Positions 34,355 to 44,200 of a DNA stretch of 64,000 nucleotides are shown one piece after another. The notes beneath the pieces are model-generated. The model had not been told where the DNA came from and made no database searches. It saw only the letters and a program-made list of their open reading frames with translations. A program made the translations under genes and the position numbers. The number at the start of each line of letters is the position of its first letter. The first letter of the stretch is position 1. This stretch comes from Rhodovulum marinum (GTDB lineage Bacteria; Pseudomonadota; Alphaproteobacteria; Rhodobacterales; Rhodobacteraceae). Location: the NCBI RefSeq assembly GCF_004343075.1, contig NZ_SLXP01000003.1, positions 62,001 to 126,000 of the forward strand, written 5' to 3'.

Positions 34355-34680
34355 TGTGAGATCATCCAGGGGCGTTTGCCCGGGAAACTCTTGGACCCGT
34401 CGGGGCGGTGCAGCGTGCCGGATTTCTTTTTCGATCCACCCGAGCAACAGGAACAGCCCGCACCGTGGCCCGAGCGTTTCGGTTCGTGTTGCGCGCGTTC
34501 GTTGGTCTCGTGCGCGCGGCGGACGGAACTGCCGACGATGGCGAGTTTCGGCGCCGTGAACAACGCGCGGGGTGCCTCGCCGCCGCAGCAGGGACAGGCG
34601 GCGGGCTTGTCGAAATCGGCCATGGCGGCAAAGCCGGTGAAGGGGCCGCAATCATCGCAGGCGTAATCGTAATAGGGCAT
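34351..34680 (-). CDS. FmdB-type zinc-ribbon protein
   Basis: This is a 109-residue protein with an N-terminal zinc ribbon (MPYYDYACDDCGPFTGF then ACPCCGG) of the FmdB family, a basic middle, and a second Cys cluster (CSCCSGGSKKK). In Methylophilus, FmdB accompanies formamidase and the amide transporter and was proposed to be a regulator. Here it is the last gene after fmdA, 55 bases away and beyond a strong hairpin. Its last base triplet overlaps the convergent sqdC stop. Confidence 0.85.
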   Translation of the reverse strand: MPYYDYACDDCGPFTGFAAMADFDKPAACPCCGGEAPRALFTAPKLAIVGSSVRRAHETNERAQHEPKRSGHGAGCSCCSGGSKKKSGTLHRPDGSKSFPGKRPWMISH

Positions 34681-34701
34681 CGGGGCCTCCGGGTAAGGTC
34701 A

Positions 34702-34727
34702 GGGGGCCGCGCGGTGACACGGCCCCC
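34702..34727 (-). terminator. hairpin between fmdA and the FmdB gene
   Basis: GGGGGCCG and CGGCCCCC form a perfect 8-bp stem around a 10-base loop in the short intercistronic gap. No U-run follows, so attenuation or mRNA stabilisation is more likely than complete termination. Confidence 0.45.
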
Positions 34728-34735
34728 GGGAACGG

Positions 34736-35965
34736 TCAGAGATCGGGGGCCAGCGGCACGTCGATGGACCCGTCGAGATATTTCGTCGGCCCGTCGCTGC
34801 CGGGTTTGACGTCGAACTCGAAGATGTCGGTGGGCAGCCAGAGCGTGGCGCAGGCGTTGGGAATGTCCACCACCCCCGAGATATGCCCCTGCACCGGCGC
34901 GGTGCCGAGGATCGCGTAGGCCTGCGCGCCGGTATAGCCGAATTTCTTGAGGTATTCGATGGCGTTGAGGCAGGCCTGGCGATAGGCGACGTGGACGTCG
35001 AGGTAATGCTGCTTGCCCTGCTCGTCGACGGAAATGCCTTCGAAGATCAGGTAGTCGTCGTATTTCGGCGCGATGGGCGAGGGTTTGAAGATCGGGTTCT
35101 TGATCCCGTATTTCGAGCAACCGTCCTTGATCAGGTCCACCTTGAGGTGCAGCCAGCCGGCCATCTCGATGGCGCCGCAGAAGGTGATCTCGCCGTCGCC
35201 CTGGCTGAAATGCAGATCGCCCATCGAAAGGCCCGCGCCGTCCACGTAGACGGGGAAGTAGATCTTGCAGCCGCGGCTGAGGTCCTTGATGTCGCAATTG
35301 CCGCCATGTTCGCGCGGGGGCACGGTGCGCGCGCCCTCGGCGGCGGCCTTGTCACGCGCCTCGCCCGTCATTTTGCCCATGTGGGCCGACTGGGTGTTGG
35401 GCAGCGCGGCCAGCGGGGGCACGCGGTCGGGATCGGTGTCGACCAGGGCCTTTTCGCGGGTGTTCCACATGTCCAGCATCTTGCGGTCGGGCAGACAGCC
35501 GATCAGACCCGGATGGATGAGGCCCGCGTATTTCACCCCCGGCACGTGGCGCGACGAGGTGAACATGCCGTGGAAATCCCAGATCGATTTCTGCGCCTCG
35601 GGGAAGTGGTCGGTGAGGAACCCGCCGCCGTTCTGTTTCGAGAAGAAGCCGTTGAAGCCCCAGAGCATTTCTTCCTTGGCGCCAATATCGAGGATCTCGA
35701 CCACCAGCAAATCGCCCGGCTCGGCACCCTTCACGCCGATGGGGCCGGACAGGTAGTGCACCTGTTCAAGTTCGACGTCGCGCACGTCGGCGGCATCGTC
35801 GTTGTTGTGGATCTGCCCGCCGGTCCAGTCATAGGTCTCGATCTTGAAATCGTCGCCCGGATCGACCCAGACGGCGATCGGGATGTCGGGGTGCCAGCGG
35901 TTATGCACGCAGTCGTTGGTGTGCGGGCTTTCGCTAAGGTCCACCGAGATGAGGGTATCAGCCAT
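34736..35965 (-). CDS. fmdA: formamidase
   Basis: It hydrolyses formamide to formate and ammonia, and some family members act on other short amides. It is a 409-residue protein of the FmdA/AmdA (acetamidase/formamidase) family, with a start at ATG 35965 after an AGAGGAAG ribosome site. Recognisable stretches are HNRWHPDIPIAVWVDPGDDF, YLSGPIGVKGAEPGDLLVVE, HPGLIGCLP and MGDLHFSQGDGEITFCGAIE. It follows the ABC transporter genes by 32 bases, which supports amides as the imported substrate. Confidence 0.95.
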   Translation of the reverse strand: MADTLISVDLSESPHTNDCVHNRWHPDIPIAVWVDPGDDFKIETYDWTGGQIHNNDDAADVRDVELEQVHYLSGPIGVKGAEPGDLLVVEILDIGAKEEMLWGFNGFFSKQNGGGFLTDHFPEAQKSIWDFHGMFTSSRHVPGVKYAGLIHPGLIGCLPDRKMLDMWNTREKALVDTDPDRVPPLAALPNTQSAHMGKMTGEARDKAAAEGARTVPPREHGGNCDIKDLSRGCKIYFPVYVDGAGLSMGDLHFSQGDGEITFCGAIEMAGWLHLKVDLIKDGCSKYGIKNPIFKPSPIAPKYDDYLIFEGISVDEQGKQHYLDVHVAYRQACLNAIEYLKKFGYTGAQAYAILGTAPVQGHISGVVDIPNACATLWLPTDIFEFDVKPGSDGPTKYLDGSIDVPLAPDL

Positions 35966-35997
35966 GGTCTTCCTCTCTTTCTGCCAGGGTTGAAGGG

Positions 35998-36687
35998 TCA
36001 AACGGACAAGAATTTCGAGACTTTCGCCTCGTCCACGCCCGCGCGCGGGCTGTCATGGACGAAGGTGCCGTTCTCGATCACCATCACGCGATCGGCGACA
36101 TCCAGCGCGAAACTCAGCACCTGTTCCGACACGACGATGGACAGGCCCCGCTGGTCGCGGATGCGGCGCAGGGTCTTGGCCATGTCGCGGATGATGTTGG
36201 GCTGGATGCCCTCGGTCGGTTCGTCCAGCAACAGCACCTTGGGGTTCGAGGCCAGCGCGCGGGCGATGGCCAGCTGCTGTTGCTGGCCGCCCGACAGGTT
36301 GCCGCCGCGGCGCGATTTCATTTCCAGAAGCACCGGGAACAGTTCGTAGATATCGGAGGGCACCTGTTTCCGACCGGTGACGGTCAGGCCGGTTTCGACG
36401 TTTTCCTCGACGGTCATCGCCGAAAAGATCATCCGGCCCTGGGGCACGTAGGCCACGCCGTTGGCGACGCGCTGGTGGGGTTTCATGCCGGTGATCTCGG
36501 CCTGGTCCACGCGGACGGTGCCGCCGGTGGCGGGGACAATCCCCATCAGCGTCTTCATCAGCGTGGTCTTGCCCATGCCGTTGCGGCCCATGATGGCCAC
36601 GATCTCGCCCGGGGCGACGTTCAGGTGCAGGCCGTGCAGGATTTCCGATTGCCCGTAGGCGGCGTGCAGGTCGGTGACGTTCAGCAT
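35998..36687 (-). CDS. urtE: urea/amide ABC transporter ATPase
   Basis: This is a LivF-like ATPase of 229 residues: Walker A GRNGMGKTT, signature LSGGQQQQLAIA, Walker B VLLLDEPTEG. UrtE-type proteins energise urea uptake; next to formamidase the substrate may instead be formamide or another short amide, as for the FmdDEF transporter of Methylophilus. It is separated from urtD by 12 bases. Confidence 0.9.
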   Translation of the reverse strand: MLNVTDLHAAYGQSEILHGLHLNVAPGEIVAIMGRNGMGKTTLMKTLMGIVPATGGTVRVDQAEITGMKPHQRVANGVAYVPQGRMIFSAMTVEENVETGLTVTGRKQVPSDIYELFPVLLEMKSRRGGNLSGGQQQQLAIARALASNPKVLLLDEPTEGIQPNIIRDMAKTLRRIRDQRGLSIVVSEQVLSFALDVADRVMVIENGTFVHDSPRAGVDEAKVSKFLSV

Positions 36688-36699
36688 GGCGCGCGCTCC

Positions 36700-37449
36700 T
36701 CAGTGGCCCAGGTAGACTTCGATGACCTTGGGATCGTTCTTCACCCGCTCCATCGAGCCCTCTGACAGGGTCTTGCCCTGGTGAAGGACCGTGACGCGGG
36801 TCGCGATATCCTCGACGAAGCCCATGTCGTGCTCGATCACGATGACCGAGCGGTGGTCGATGATCCGGTTCAGCAACTCGGCGGTCTTCTTGCGCTCGGC
36901 CACCGACATTCCGGCGACGGGTTCGTCCAGCATCAACAGTTCCGGGTCCTGGATCAGCAGCATCCCGATCTCGAGCCACTGCTTCTGGCCGTGGCTGAGG
37001 AAGGCCGCCTTCTCGTCCAGCAGGTCGGCGAGGAAGATCGTCTCGGCGATCTCGGCGATGCGCTCCTTGACCTCGGCGTCGCGGCGGAAGAACAGCGAGC
37101 CGAACACGCCGTGGCCGCGCGGGAAGCTGAGTTCGAGGTTCTCGAAGACGCTGAGATCCTCGTAGACGGACGGGGTCTGGAACTTGCGCCCGACGCCCGC
37201 CAGGACGATCTGGTCCTCGCGCATGGTCAGCAGTTCCTTGCCCTTGAAGCTGACCGAGCCCGATGTCGCCTTGGTCCGGCCGCAGATCAGGTCGAGGACG
37301 GTGGTCTTGCCCGCGCCGTTCGGCCCGATCATCACGCGGCACTCGTTCGGTTCGACATAGAAGCTGAGGCCGTTGACCGCCTTGAAGCCGTCGAAGGACA
37401 CGGTCAGGTCCTCGACCATCAGCACGAAGTTGGGGTTGTTGTAGTCCAT
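36700..37449 (-). CDS. urtD: urea/amide ABC transporter ATPase
   Basis: This is a LivG-like ATPase of 249 residues: Walker A GPNGAGKTT, a divergent signature LSHGQKQWLEIG, Walker B LLMLDEPVAG and switch His in VIVIEHDMGFV. The LSHGQKQW form is typical of UrtD and separates it from amino-acid LivG. It lies 9 bases after urtC. Confidence 0.9.
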   Translation of the reverse strand: MDYNNPNFVLMVEDLTVSFDGFKAVNGLSFYVEPNECRVMIGPNGAGKTTVLDLICGRTKATSGSVSFKGKELLTMREDQIVLAGVGRKFQTPSVYEDLSVFENLELSFPRGHGVFGSLFFRRDAEVKERIAEIAETIFLADLLDEKAAFLSHGQKQWLEIGMLLIQDPELLMLDEPVAGMSVAERKKTAELLNRIIDHRSVIVIEHDMGFVEDIATRVTVLHQGKTLSEGSMERVKNDPKVIEVYLGH

Positions 37450-37458
37450 GGGGTCACC

Positions 37459-38625
37459 TCACTCGGCTGCGGCCTTGCGGGGCTGGGTCAGGCCCGCGGC
37501 GGTGTCGGGGGATGCGGGGGCGGGTCTGGCCGTGCCGCCTGCGAAAAGCTTTCTCGCCCGCGGCATGATCTGTTCCGACCACAGCCCGGCAAGGCCATTG
37601 GGGAAGGTCATGACGACCGCGATGAACAGCGCGCCGAGGCCCAGGAGCCAGAGTTCGGGAAAGCTTTCGGAGAACGTGGTCTTGGCCCAGTTCACCAGAA
37701 GCGTGCCGTAAACCGCGCCAAGGATCGACAACCGCCCGCCCACGGCCGCGAAGATCACCATCTCGATCGAGGGTACGATGCCGACCAGCGTGGGCGACAT
37801 GAAGCCGACCTGGAGCGTGAACATCGCCCCGCCGATGCCTGCGAAGGCCGCACCCAGGCAGAACACGAAGATCTTGAAGCTGGCCACGTCGTAGCCCGAG
37901 AACCGCACCCGGTCCTCCTGGTCGCGCATGGCGATCAGAAGGCGGCCCAGTTTCGAGCGGCGGACATATTGCGCGGCGAAGAGACAGGCGAAAAGCAGCG
38001 CGCCGTTGACGAAGTAAAGCGCCGTCTTGGCCTCGTCTGTGCGGATGTCCCAGCCGTTCAGGGTGCGCAGGTCGGTGATGCCGTTGACGCCCCCGGTGAA
38101 CCCCTGCTGGCCGATGATCAGGATCGTCAGGATCGCGGCGATGGCCTGGGTGATGATGGCGAAGTAGACGCCCCCCACCCGACGGCGGAACATCGCGACC
38201 CCGACGATGAAGGCAAAGACGACCGGCACCACCACCACCGCCAGCAGGCTGAAGAAGAGCGAGTGGAACGGTTCCCACCACCAGGGCAGCGCGGTGATCT
38301 GGTTCCAGTCCATGAAGTCGGGAATTCCCGGCGTGGACTGGATCGCCGTGTTTTCCGGCGTCGAAGCCTCGAGTTTCAGGAACATTGCCATGCAATAGCC
38401 CCCCAGCCCGAAGAACACCCCCTGCCCGAGGCTGAGGATGCCCCCCGCCCCCCAGCACAGCACCAGGCCGATGGCGACGAAGGCATAGGTCAGGTACTTG
38501 CCGAACAGGTTCAGCCGGAACGGGTCGAGCGCCAGCGGAAGGATCAGGAAGACCACGGCGGCGAGGATGGCGAAATAGACGGCCTCTTCGCGGGTCAGAA
38601 AGCGGTTCTTGCGGTCGGTCTGCAT
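37459..38625 (-). CDS. urtC: urea/amide ABC transporter permease
   Basis: This is a 388-residue LivM-like permease with about ten membrane helices, starting MQTDRKNRFLTREEAVYFAIL. The conserved cytoplasmic loop contacting the ATPase is RDQEDRVRFSGYDVASFKIFVF. A Pro/Ala-rich C-terminal tail (about 30 residues) extends past the last helix. It is 10 bases after urtB. Confidence 0.9.
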   Translation of the reverse strand: MQTDRKNRFLTREEAVYFAILAAVVFLILPLALDPFRLNLFGKYLTYAFVAIGLVLCWGAGGILSLGQGVFFGLGGYCMAMFLKLEASTPENTAIQSTPGIPDFMDWNQITALPWWWEPFHSLFFSLLAVVVVPVVFAFIVGVAMFRRRVGGVYFAIITQAIAAILTILIIGQQGFTGGVNGITDLRTLNGWDIRTDEAKTALYFVNGALLFACLFAAQYVRRSKLGRLLIAMRDQEDRVRFSGYDVASFKIFVFCLGAAFAGIGGAMFTLQVGFMSPTLVGIVPSIEMVIFAAVGGRLSILGAVYGTLLVNWAKTTFSESFPELWLLGLGALFIAVVMTFPNGLAGLWSEQIMPRARKLFAGGTARPAPASPDTAAGLTQPRKAAAE

Positions 38626-38635
38626 CGGGTGTCCC

Positions 38636-39562
38636 TCACTTGCGAAGTTTCAGGGCGAACAGGCCTTGCGGGCGCAGCATCAGGATGCCCACGACCACCA
38701 GGAGCGTCAGGACCTTGGCCATCGAGCCCGAGAGGAAGAATTCCATGATCGACTGGGCCTGGCTGATCGAGAAGGCCGAGGCGATGGTGCCCAGCAGGCT
38801 GCCCGCGCCGCCGAAGACGACCACCAGGAAGGTGTCGACGATGTATTGCTGGCCCGCCGTCGGGCCGGTCGATCCGATCATCGTGAAGGCCGACCCCGCC
38901 ACGCCCGCGACCCCGCAGCCGATGCCGAAGGTCATGCGGTCGGTCCAGGCGGTGTTGATGCCGACGGCATCGGCCATCACCCGGTTCTGGTTGATCGCGC
39001 GCACCTGCCGGCCCCAGCCCGAGCGGAACATCAGCACGTAGATGGCGATCGAGATGCCCACCGCCAGCACCATCACGAAGATGCCGTTGATCGGCACCTC
39101 GATCATGTCGGTCAGCGGCAGCGACCCCATCATCCAGTCGGGAATGGTGACGCCCACCTCGCGCGCGCCGAAGATCGAGCGGTAGAGCTGTTGCAGGATC
39201 AGCGACAGGCCCCAGGTGGCCAGAAGCGTATCCAGCGGGCGCTTGTACAGATGACATATCATCGCCCATTCGACGAACATGCCCAGCGCACCCGCCGCCA
39301 CGAAGGCCAGCGCCATCGCCACGAAGAAATACATCGAGAACAGCGCCGGCATGATGTCGGCGAAGACATGCGACACCAGGTAGGTCACGTAGGCGCCGAG
39401 GATCATGAACTCCCCGTGCGCCATGTTGATCACGCCCATCTGGCCGAAGATGATCGCAAGGCCCAGCGCCATCAGCACGAAGACCGAGAAGAGAATGAGA
39501 CCGGCGAAGCCCTGCATCGCGAAGATCGCGGTCAGCTCGCCCATGGAATATCCGGCAAACAC
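38636..39562 (-). CDS. urtB: urea/amide ABC transporter permease
   Basis: This is a 308-residue LivH-like permease. I chose GTG 39562 (then FAGYSMGELTAIF) because a GGAGG ribosome site lies ten bases before it; the in-frame ATG at 39544 is 28 bases away. The hydrophobic core includes FGQMGVINMAHGEFMILGAY and the ATPase-contact loop VRAINQNRVMADAVGIN. In the true frame there is no large periplasmic insertion, unlike the long UrtB of cyanobacteria and enterics. Confidence 0.9.
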   Translation of the reverse strand: MFAGYSMGELTAIFAMQGFAGLILFSVFVLMALGLAIIFGQMGVINMAHGEFMILGAYVTYLVSHVFADIMPALFSMYFFVAMALAFVAAGALGMFVEWAMICHLYKRPLDTLLATWGLSLILQQLYRSIFGAREVGVTIPDWMMGSLPLTDMIEVPINGIFVMVLAVGISIAIYVLMFRSGWGRQVRAINQNRVMADAVGINTAWTDRMTFGIGCGVAGVAGSAFTMIGSTGPTAGQQYIVDTFLVVVFGGAGSLLGTIASAFSISQAQSIMEFFLSGSMAKVLTLLVVVGILMLRPQGLFALKLRK

Positions 39563-39618
39563 GGGGGCAATTCCTCCTTGAGGCGGGGAACGGATGGACG
39601 GGAAGAGAGGGATCCGAA

Positions 39619-39650
39619 GCGGCCCGGCCCTTGGGACCTGGCCGGGCCGC
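39619..39650 (-). terminator. 11-bp hairpin between urtA and urtB
   Basis: GCGGCCCGGCC and GGCCGGGCCGC pair perfectly around a 10-base loop, 14 bases after the urtA stop, with no U-run. Such structures after substrate-binding-protein genes often leave extra mRNA for the binding protein by blocking 3' exonucleases. Confidence 0.6.
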
Positions 39651-39663
39651 CCGGGTGCGCCGC

Positions 39664-40932
39664 TTACTGGTAGCCTTCCGGGAAGGGATCGGGTTCCACC
39701 AGGTCGGCGGTTTCGTAGACCACCTCGTACTGGCCGTCGGCCTTGGCGCGGCCGACGCGGGTCTTGGACCAGAGATGGTGGTTTTCGTGGACCTTCACAT
39801 AGCCCTCGGGCGCGCTGGTCAGTTCGATCCCCGGGGACGCCTCGCGCACCTTGTCGACATCGAAGCTGCCGGCCTTTTCGACGGCGGCCTTCCACAGCCA
39901 CGGGCCCAGATAGGCGGCCTGGGTGACGTCGCCGATCACCATGTCGTCGCCCCACATCTCCTTGAAGGCCTTGACGAATTCCAGGTTGTTGTCGTTTTCC
40001 AGCGACTGGAAGTACTTCATGCAGGCATAGGCGCCCTCGATGTTCTCGCCGCCGATGCCGCGGATCTCGTCCTCGGTCACGGAAATCGTCAGCAGGATCG
40101 GTTTCTCCTCGGTCATGTCGATGCCCGCGGCCTTGAGCTGCTTGTAGAAGGCCACGTTCGAGCCGCCGACGACGATGGCGTAGATCACGTCCGGTTTGCG
40201 CAGGCGGATCTTGTTGATGACCGAGTTGAACTGGGTGTGGCCGAGCGGATAGTACTCCTCGCCCACGACCTCGCAGCCCTCCATGAAGTTCTCGATATGC
40301 TTGCGGGCGATCTTGTTCGAGGTGCGCGGCCAGATGTAGTCGGAGCCAAGCAGGTAGAAGGTCTTGGCGCCCTTGGTCTGGTTGACCCAGTCAAGCCCGG
40401 CGATGATCTGCTGGGTGGCCTCTTGCCCGGTGTAGATGACGTTGGGCGACTGTTCGAGGCCCTCGTAGAAGGTCGGGTAGTAGAGAAAGCCGTTATACTG
40501 CTCGAATACGGGCAGCACCGCCTTGCGGCTGGCCGAGGTCCAGCAGCCCATGACGGACGCCACCTTGTCGTTGACCAGCAGTTTCTTGGCCTTCTCGGCG
40601 AAGGTCGGCCAGTCGGACGCGCCGTCTTCCTGGATGTACTCGATCTTGCGCCCGAGGATGCCGCCCTGGGCGTTGATCTGCTCGATGGCCAGCTTCTCGG
40701 CCTGCACGGACCCGGTTTCCGAGATCGCCATAGTGCCGGTCACCGAATGCAGGATGCCGATGGTCACGGTGTCGTCGGTGACAGCCAGCCCCGTGGTGTT
40801 GACGGCTGCGGTCGGGAAATCCTGGGCGCGCAGGCCCTTGGGCGCGAACAGCGATGCGGTCAGCGCGGCGCCCCCGGCCAGAACGGCGCGGCGGCTTACA
40901 CCGGGCATGGTCGGTTTGGAAGAATCTGTCAT
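39664..40932 (-). CDS. urtA: urea/amide ABC transporter substrate-binding protein
   Basis: This periplasmic binding protein has 422 residues, with a Tat-like signal (SRRAVLAGGAALTASLFAPKG). It belongs to the UrtA/AmiC-type branch of the Leu/Ile/Val-binding superfamily (TVTIGILHSVTGTMAISETG, GCWTSASRKAVLPVFEQYNG, YIWPRTSNKIARKH). UrtA proteins bind urea and FmdD-type relatives bind short amides; sequence alone does not decide. The downstream formamidase favours formamide. It is the first gene of the operon and divergent from the transporter-kinase fusion across 290 bases. Confidence 0.92.
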   Translation of the reverse strand: MTDSSKPTMPGVSRRAVLAGGAALTASLFAPKGLRAQDFPTAAVNTTGLAVTDDTVTIGILHSVTGTMAISETGSVQAEKLAIEQINAQGGILGRKIEYIQEDGASDWPTFAEKAKKLLVNDKVASVMGCWTSASRKAVLPVFEQYNGFLYYPTFYEGLEQSPNVIYTGQEATQQIIAGLDWVNQTKGAKTFYLLGSDYIWPRTSNKIARKHIENFMEGCEVVGEEYYPLGHTQFNSVINKIRLRKPDVIYAIVVGGSNVAFYKQLKAAGIDMTEEKPILLTISVTEDEIRGIGGENIEGAYACMKYFQSLENDNNLEFVKAFKEMWGDDMVIGDVTQAAYLGPWLWKAAVEKAGSFDVDKVREASPGIELTSAPEGYVKVHENHHLWSKTRVGRAKADGQYEVVYETADLVEPDPFPEGYQ

Positions 40933-41033
40933 CTCGCCTCCTTGTCAGGTCAGTCAGGTCCGTTGCGGGAGAACGGCGAGGTGTCTGCCCTCGCCCCTGA
41001 CAGGAAGGCTCGCAGGAAATGCTGCGCCGCAGT

Positions 41034-41051
41034 ATACGTCGAATGACGTAT
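41034..41051. promoter_or_regulatory. perfect 7-4-7 palindrome, probable response-regulator site
   Basis: ATACGTC-GAAT-GACGTAT is an uninterrupted 7-bp inverted repeat in the gap between urtA and the sensor kinase. LuxR/NarL-type regulators bind comparable short inverted TAC-containing half-sites. Its centre is about 42 bases before the transcription start predicted from TATGAT at 41073, the classic position for an activator contacting polymerase. Confidence 0.6.
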
Positions 41052-41072
41052 GGGAGTGCGCGTTTTTCCACC

Positions 41073-41078
41073 TATGAT
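41073..41078 (+). promoter_or_regulatory. -10 box of the sensor-kinase gene
   Basis: TATGAT matches a sigma-70 -10 element. The bases at the expected -35 position (near 41050) are a poor match and overlap the palindrome, as expected for an activator-dependent promoter. Confidence 0.4.
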
Positions 41079-41222
41079 CCGATTTGTGGAACGTGACCGG
41101 TGCCCGGCCCGAGGGCCGTGCAAAGCGCCGGCACCACAGGGGCACAGGCAGCTGCGAGAACGGTCGGCGAGGATTGCCGCAGCGCGGCATCTTTCGTCGG
41201 CAGACGATGGGGTGAAGGACGC

Positions 41223-44200
41223 ATGCACGTTCCGTTCAGCGCGACCGGCGGCCGGCGTAGCTATAATCGCTGGGTCGCCAACGAGACGATGGAGGATTTC
41301 ACGCTGCGCTTCACCGCGCGGCGGGCCCGCCGCTGGAGCCATGCGCGCGTGGCCAACACGGCGCTCGGCTCGATCTCGTTCCTGGCGCTGGAGGCGATCG
41401 GCGGCGCGATCACGCTGACCTACGGGTTCGATGCGGCGATCATCGCGATCATGCTGGTGGGCGCGGTGCTGTTCCTGACGGGCCTGCCGATCAGCTATTA
41501 CGCGGCCCGCTACGGGGTCGATATCGACCTGCTGACCCGGGGGGCGGGGTTCGGCTATATCGGGTCGACCGTGACCTCGCTGATCTATGCCAGCTTCACC
41601 TTCATCTTCTTCGCGCTCGAGGCGGCGATCCTGGCGCTGGCGCTGGAGCTGTGTTTCGGGATCCCGGTGACGCTGGGCTATATCCTGTCGGCGCTGGTGG
41701 TGATCCCGCTGGTGGTGAACGGGTTTTCCAAGATCTCGGCGTTCCAGACCTGGACCCAGCCGTTCTGGGTGGTGCTGCACCTGATGCCCTTCGTCCTGCT
41801 GGCCTGGGCGGGCACCGACCTGTCGGGCTGGACCGGTTATGAGGGCGTCGATGGCAAGGACGGCGCGACGATCCTGATGATCGGGGCGGCGTCGGGTGTC
41901 GCGCTGTCGCTGATCGCGCAGATCGGCGAGCAGGTGGATTTCCTGCGCTTCCTGCCCGAGCCGAAAACCGCGGCCGAGCGGCGGCGCTGGTGGGCGGCGC
42001 TGCTGGCCGCGGGGCCGGGCTGGTCGGTGCTGGGCGTGACAAAGATGCTGGCGGGGTCGTTCCTGGTGACGCTGGCGGTCGGGGCCGCGGTGCCGCCGAA
42101 GGACGCGACCGACCCCACCCGGATGTACCACACCGCCTTCGAACAGGTGCTGTCCTCGCCCGGGCTGGCACTGGCGCTGACGGGCGGTTTCGTTATCCTC
42201 AGCCAGCTGAAGATCAACGTGACGAACGCCTATGCGGGTTCGATCGCGTGGTCGAACTTCTTTTCGCGGCTGACCCACAGCCACCCGGGGCGGGTGGTCT
42301 GGCTGGTGTTCAACGTGGCCATCGCGCTGATGCTGATGGAACTGGGCGTATTCGGCGCGCTGGAACATATCCTCGGCCTTTACTCCCACGTGGCGCTGGC
42401 CTGGATCGGGGCGCTTACCGCAGACCTGGTCATCAACAAGCCGCTGGGCCTGAGCCCCCGGGGGATCGAGTTTCGCCGCGCGCATCTTTACGACGTGAAC
42501 CCGGTGGGGATCGGCGCGATGGGGGGCGCGGTGATCCTGTCCTTCGTGGCCCATTCGGGGATCATGGGCGAGGTGGCGCAGGCGCTGTCGGCCTTCATCG
42601 CGCTGGCGACGGCCTTCGTCATGGCGCCGGTGATCGCGCGCGCCACGGGCGGGCAGTTCTACATCGCCCGCCCCGCCGCCGAGGCCGCGCCGGCGGCCGA
42701 CACCGGACGCAGCGCCACCTGCGCCTGCAGCATCTGCGAATACCGTTTCGACCCCGAGGACATGACCCATTGCCCGTTCTATGCCGGGCCGATCTGTTCG
42801 CTGTGCTGCACGCTGGACAGTTCCTGCCGGGACAGCTGCAAGCCGCATGGGCGCTTTGACGCGATGGTGGTGCGGACGCTGCATGCCGCCCTGCCCGGCC
42901 CGCTGGCCCGCGCGTTGATGTCCCGGCTGTCGGTCTTCCTGATCGGCACGACGATCCCGGCGGCGATCTTCGGCGGGCTGCTCTTGCTGATCCGGGCGCA
43001 TGCGGACAGCCCCGACCTTGACGCGGTGCTGACGGTGATCTTCTGCACCGCGCTGGTGGTCATCGGCGTGATCGCCTGGACCCTGATCCTGGCCATCGAA
43101 AGCCAGCACAAGGCCCGCGACGAGGCCGACCTGCAGACCCAGCGCCTGGTGCGGGAAATCCGCGCCCATGACCGCACCGATGCCGCGTTGCAGCGTGCCA
43201 AGGAAAAGGCCGAGGCCGCGAACCTGGCCAAGACGCGTTACATGGCGGGCATCAGCCACGAGCTGCGCACGCCGCTGAACGCGATCTACGGCTTTGCGCA
43301 GGTGCTGGAGAACGACCCCGCGCTGCCCGCCGGCCGCCGCGACGCGGTGCGCACGATCCGGCGCGGATCGGAACACCTGGCCGGGCTGATCGAGAACCTG
43401 CTGGACATTTCCAAGATCGAGGCCGGGCGGCTGGACATCTATCGCGACCGGATCAACCTGCCGATCCTCTTGCGCCACGTCACCGAGATCTTCGAGGCGC
43501 CGGCCCGCGAGAAGGGGCTGGATTTCGGCATCCGCACCAGCGGGAACCTGCCCGAATGGATCGATTTCGACGAGAAGCGCCTGCGCCAGATCATCATCAA
43601 CCTGTTGTCGAACGCGATCCGTTATACCGAGAAGGGCTCGGTCTCGCTGAACCTGCATTACCGCAACGAGGTCGCGGTGATCGAGGTGTGCGACACGGGC
43701 ATCGGCATCGCCGCGGACCAGTTGGACCGCATCTGGAAGCCGTTCGAACGGCTTTCGGCCAAGGGCGGATCGGGCACCGGGCTGGGGCTGACGATCACCC
43801 GTCTTCTGGTCGACATCCTGGGCGGCGAGATCACCGTGGAAAGCACCCCCGGCGAGGGCACGACCTTTCGGGTGCGGCTGATGCTGCCTTCGGTCATGCC
43901 CGAAGCCGACCAGCCCCGCGCGGCCTCTGCGGCGCCCGAACGGCTCAAGGCGCGGGGCTATCTGGGGCCGCGCAAGACGATCATGGCGGTCGATGACGAC
44001 CTGGATCACCTGCGGCTGCTGGATACGGCGCTGAAACCCATCGGGTTCCTGGTGCAGACCGTGCCGGATGCGGAAACCGCGCTGGACATCCTGGACGACT
44101 GCGCGCCCGACCTGTTCGTCCTGGATATCGACATGCCGGGGATGGACGGCTGGCAGCTGGCCCGACGGCTGCGCGACCGGCCGGAATACCGCTCGACCCC

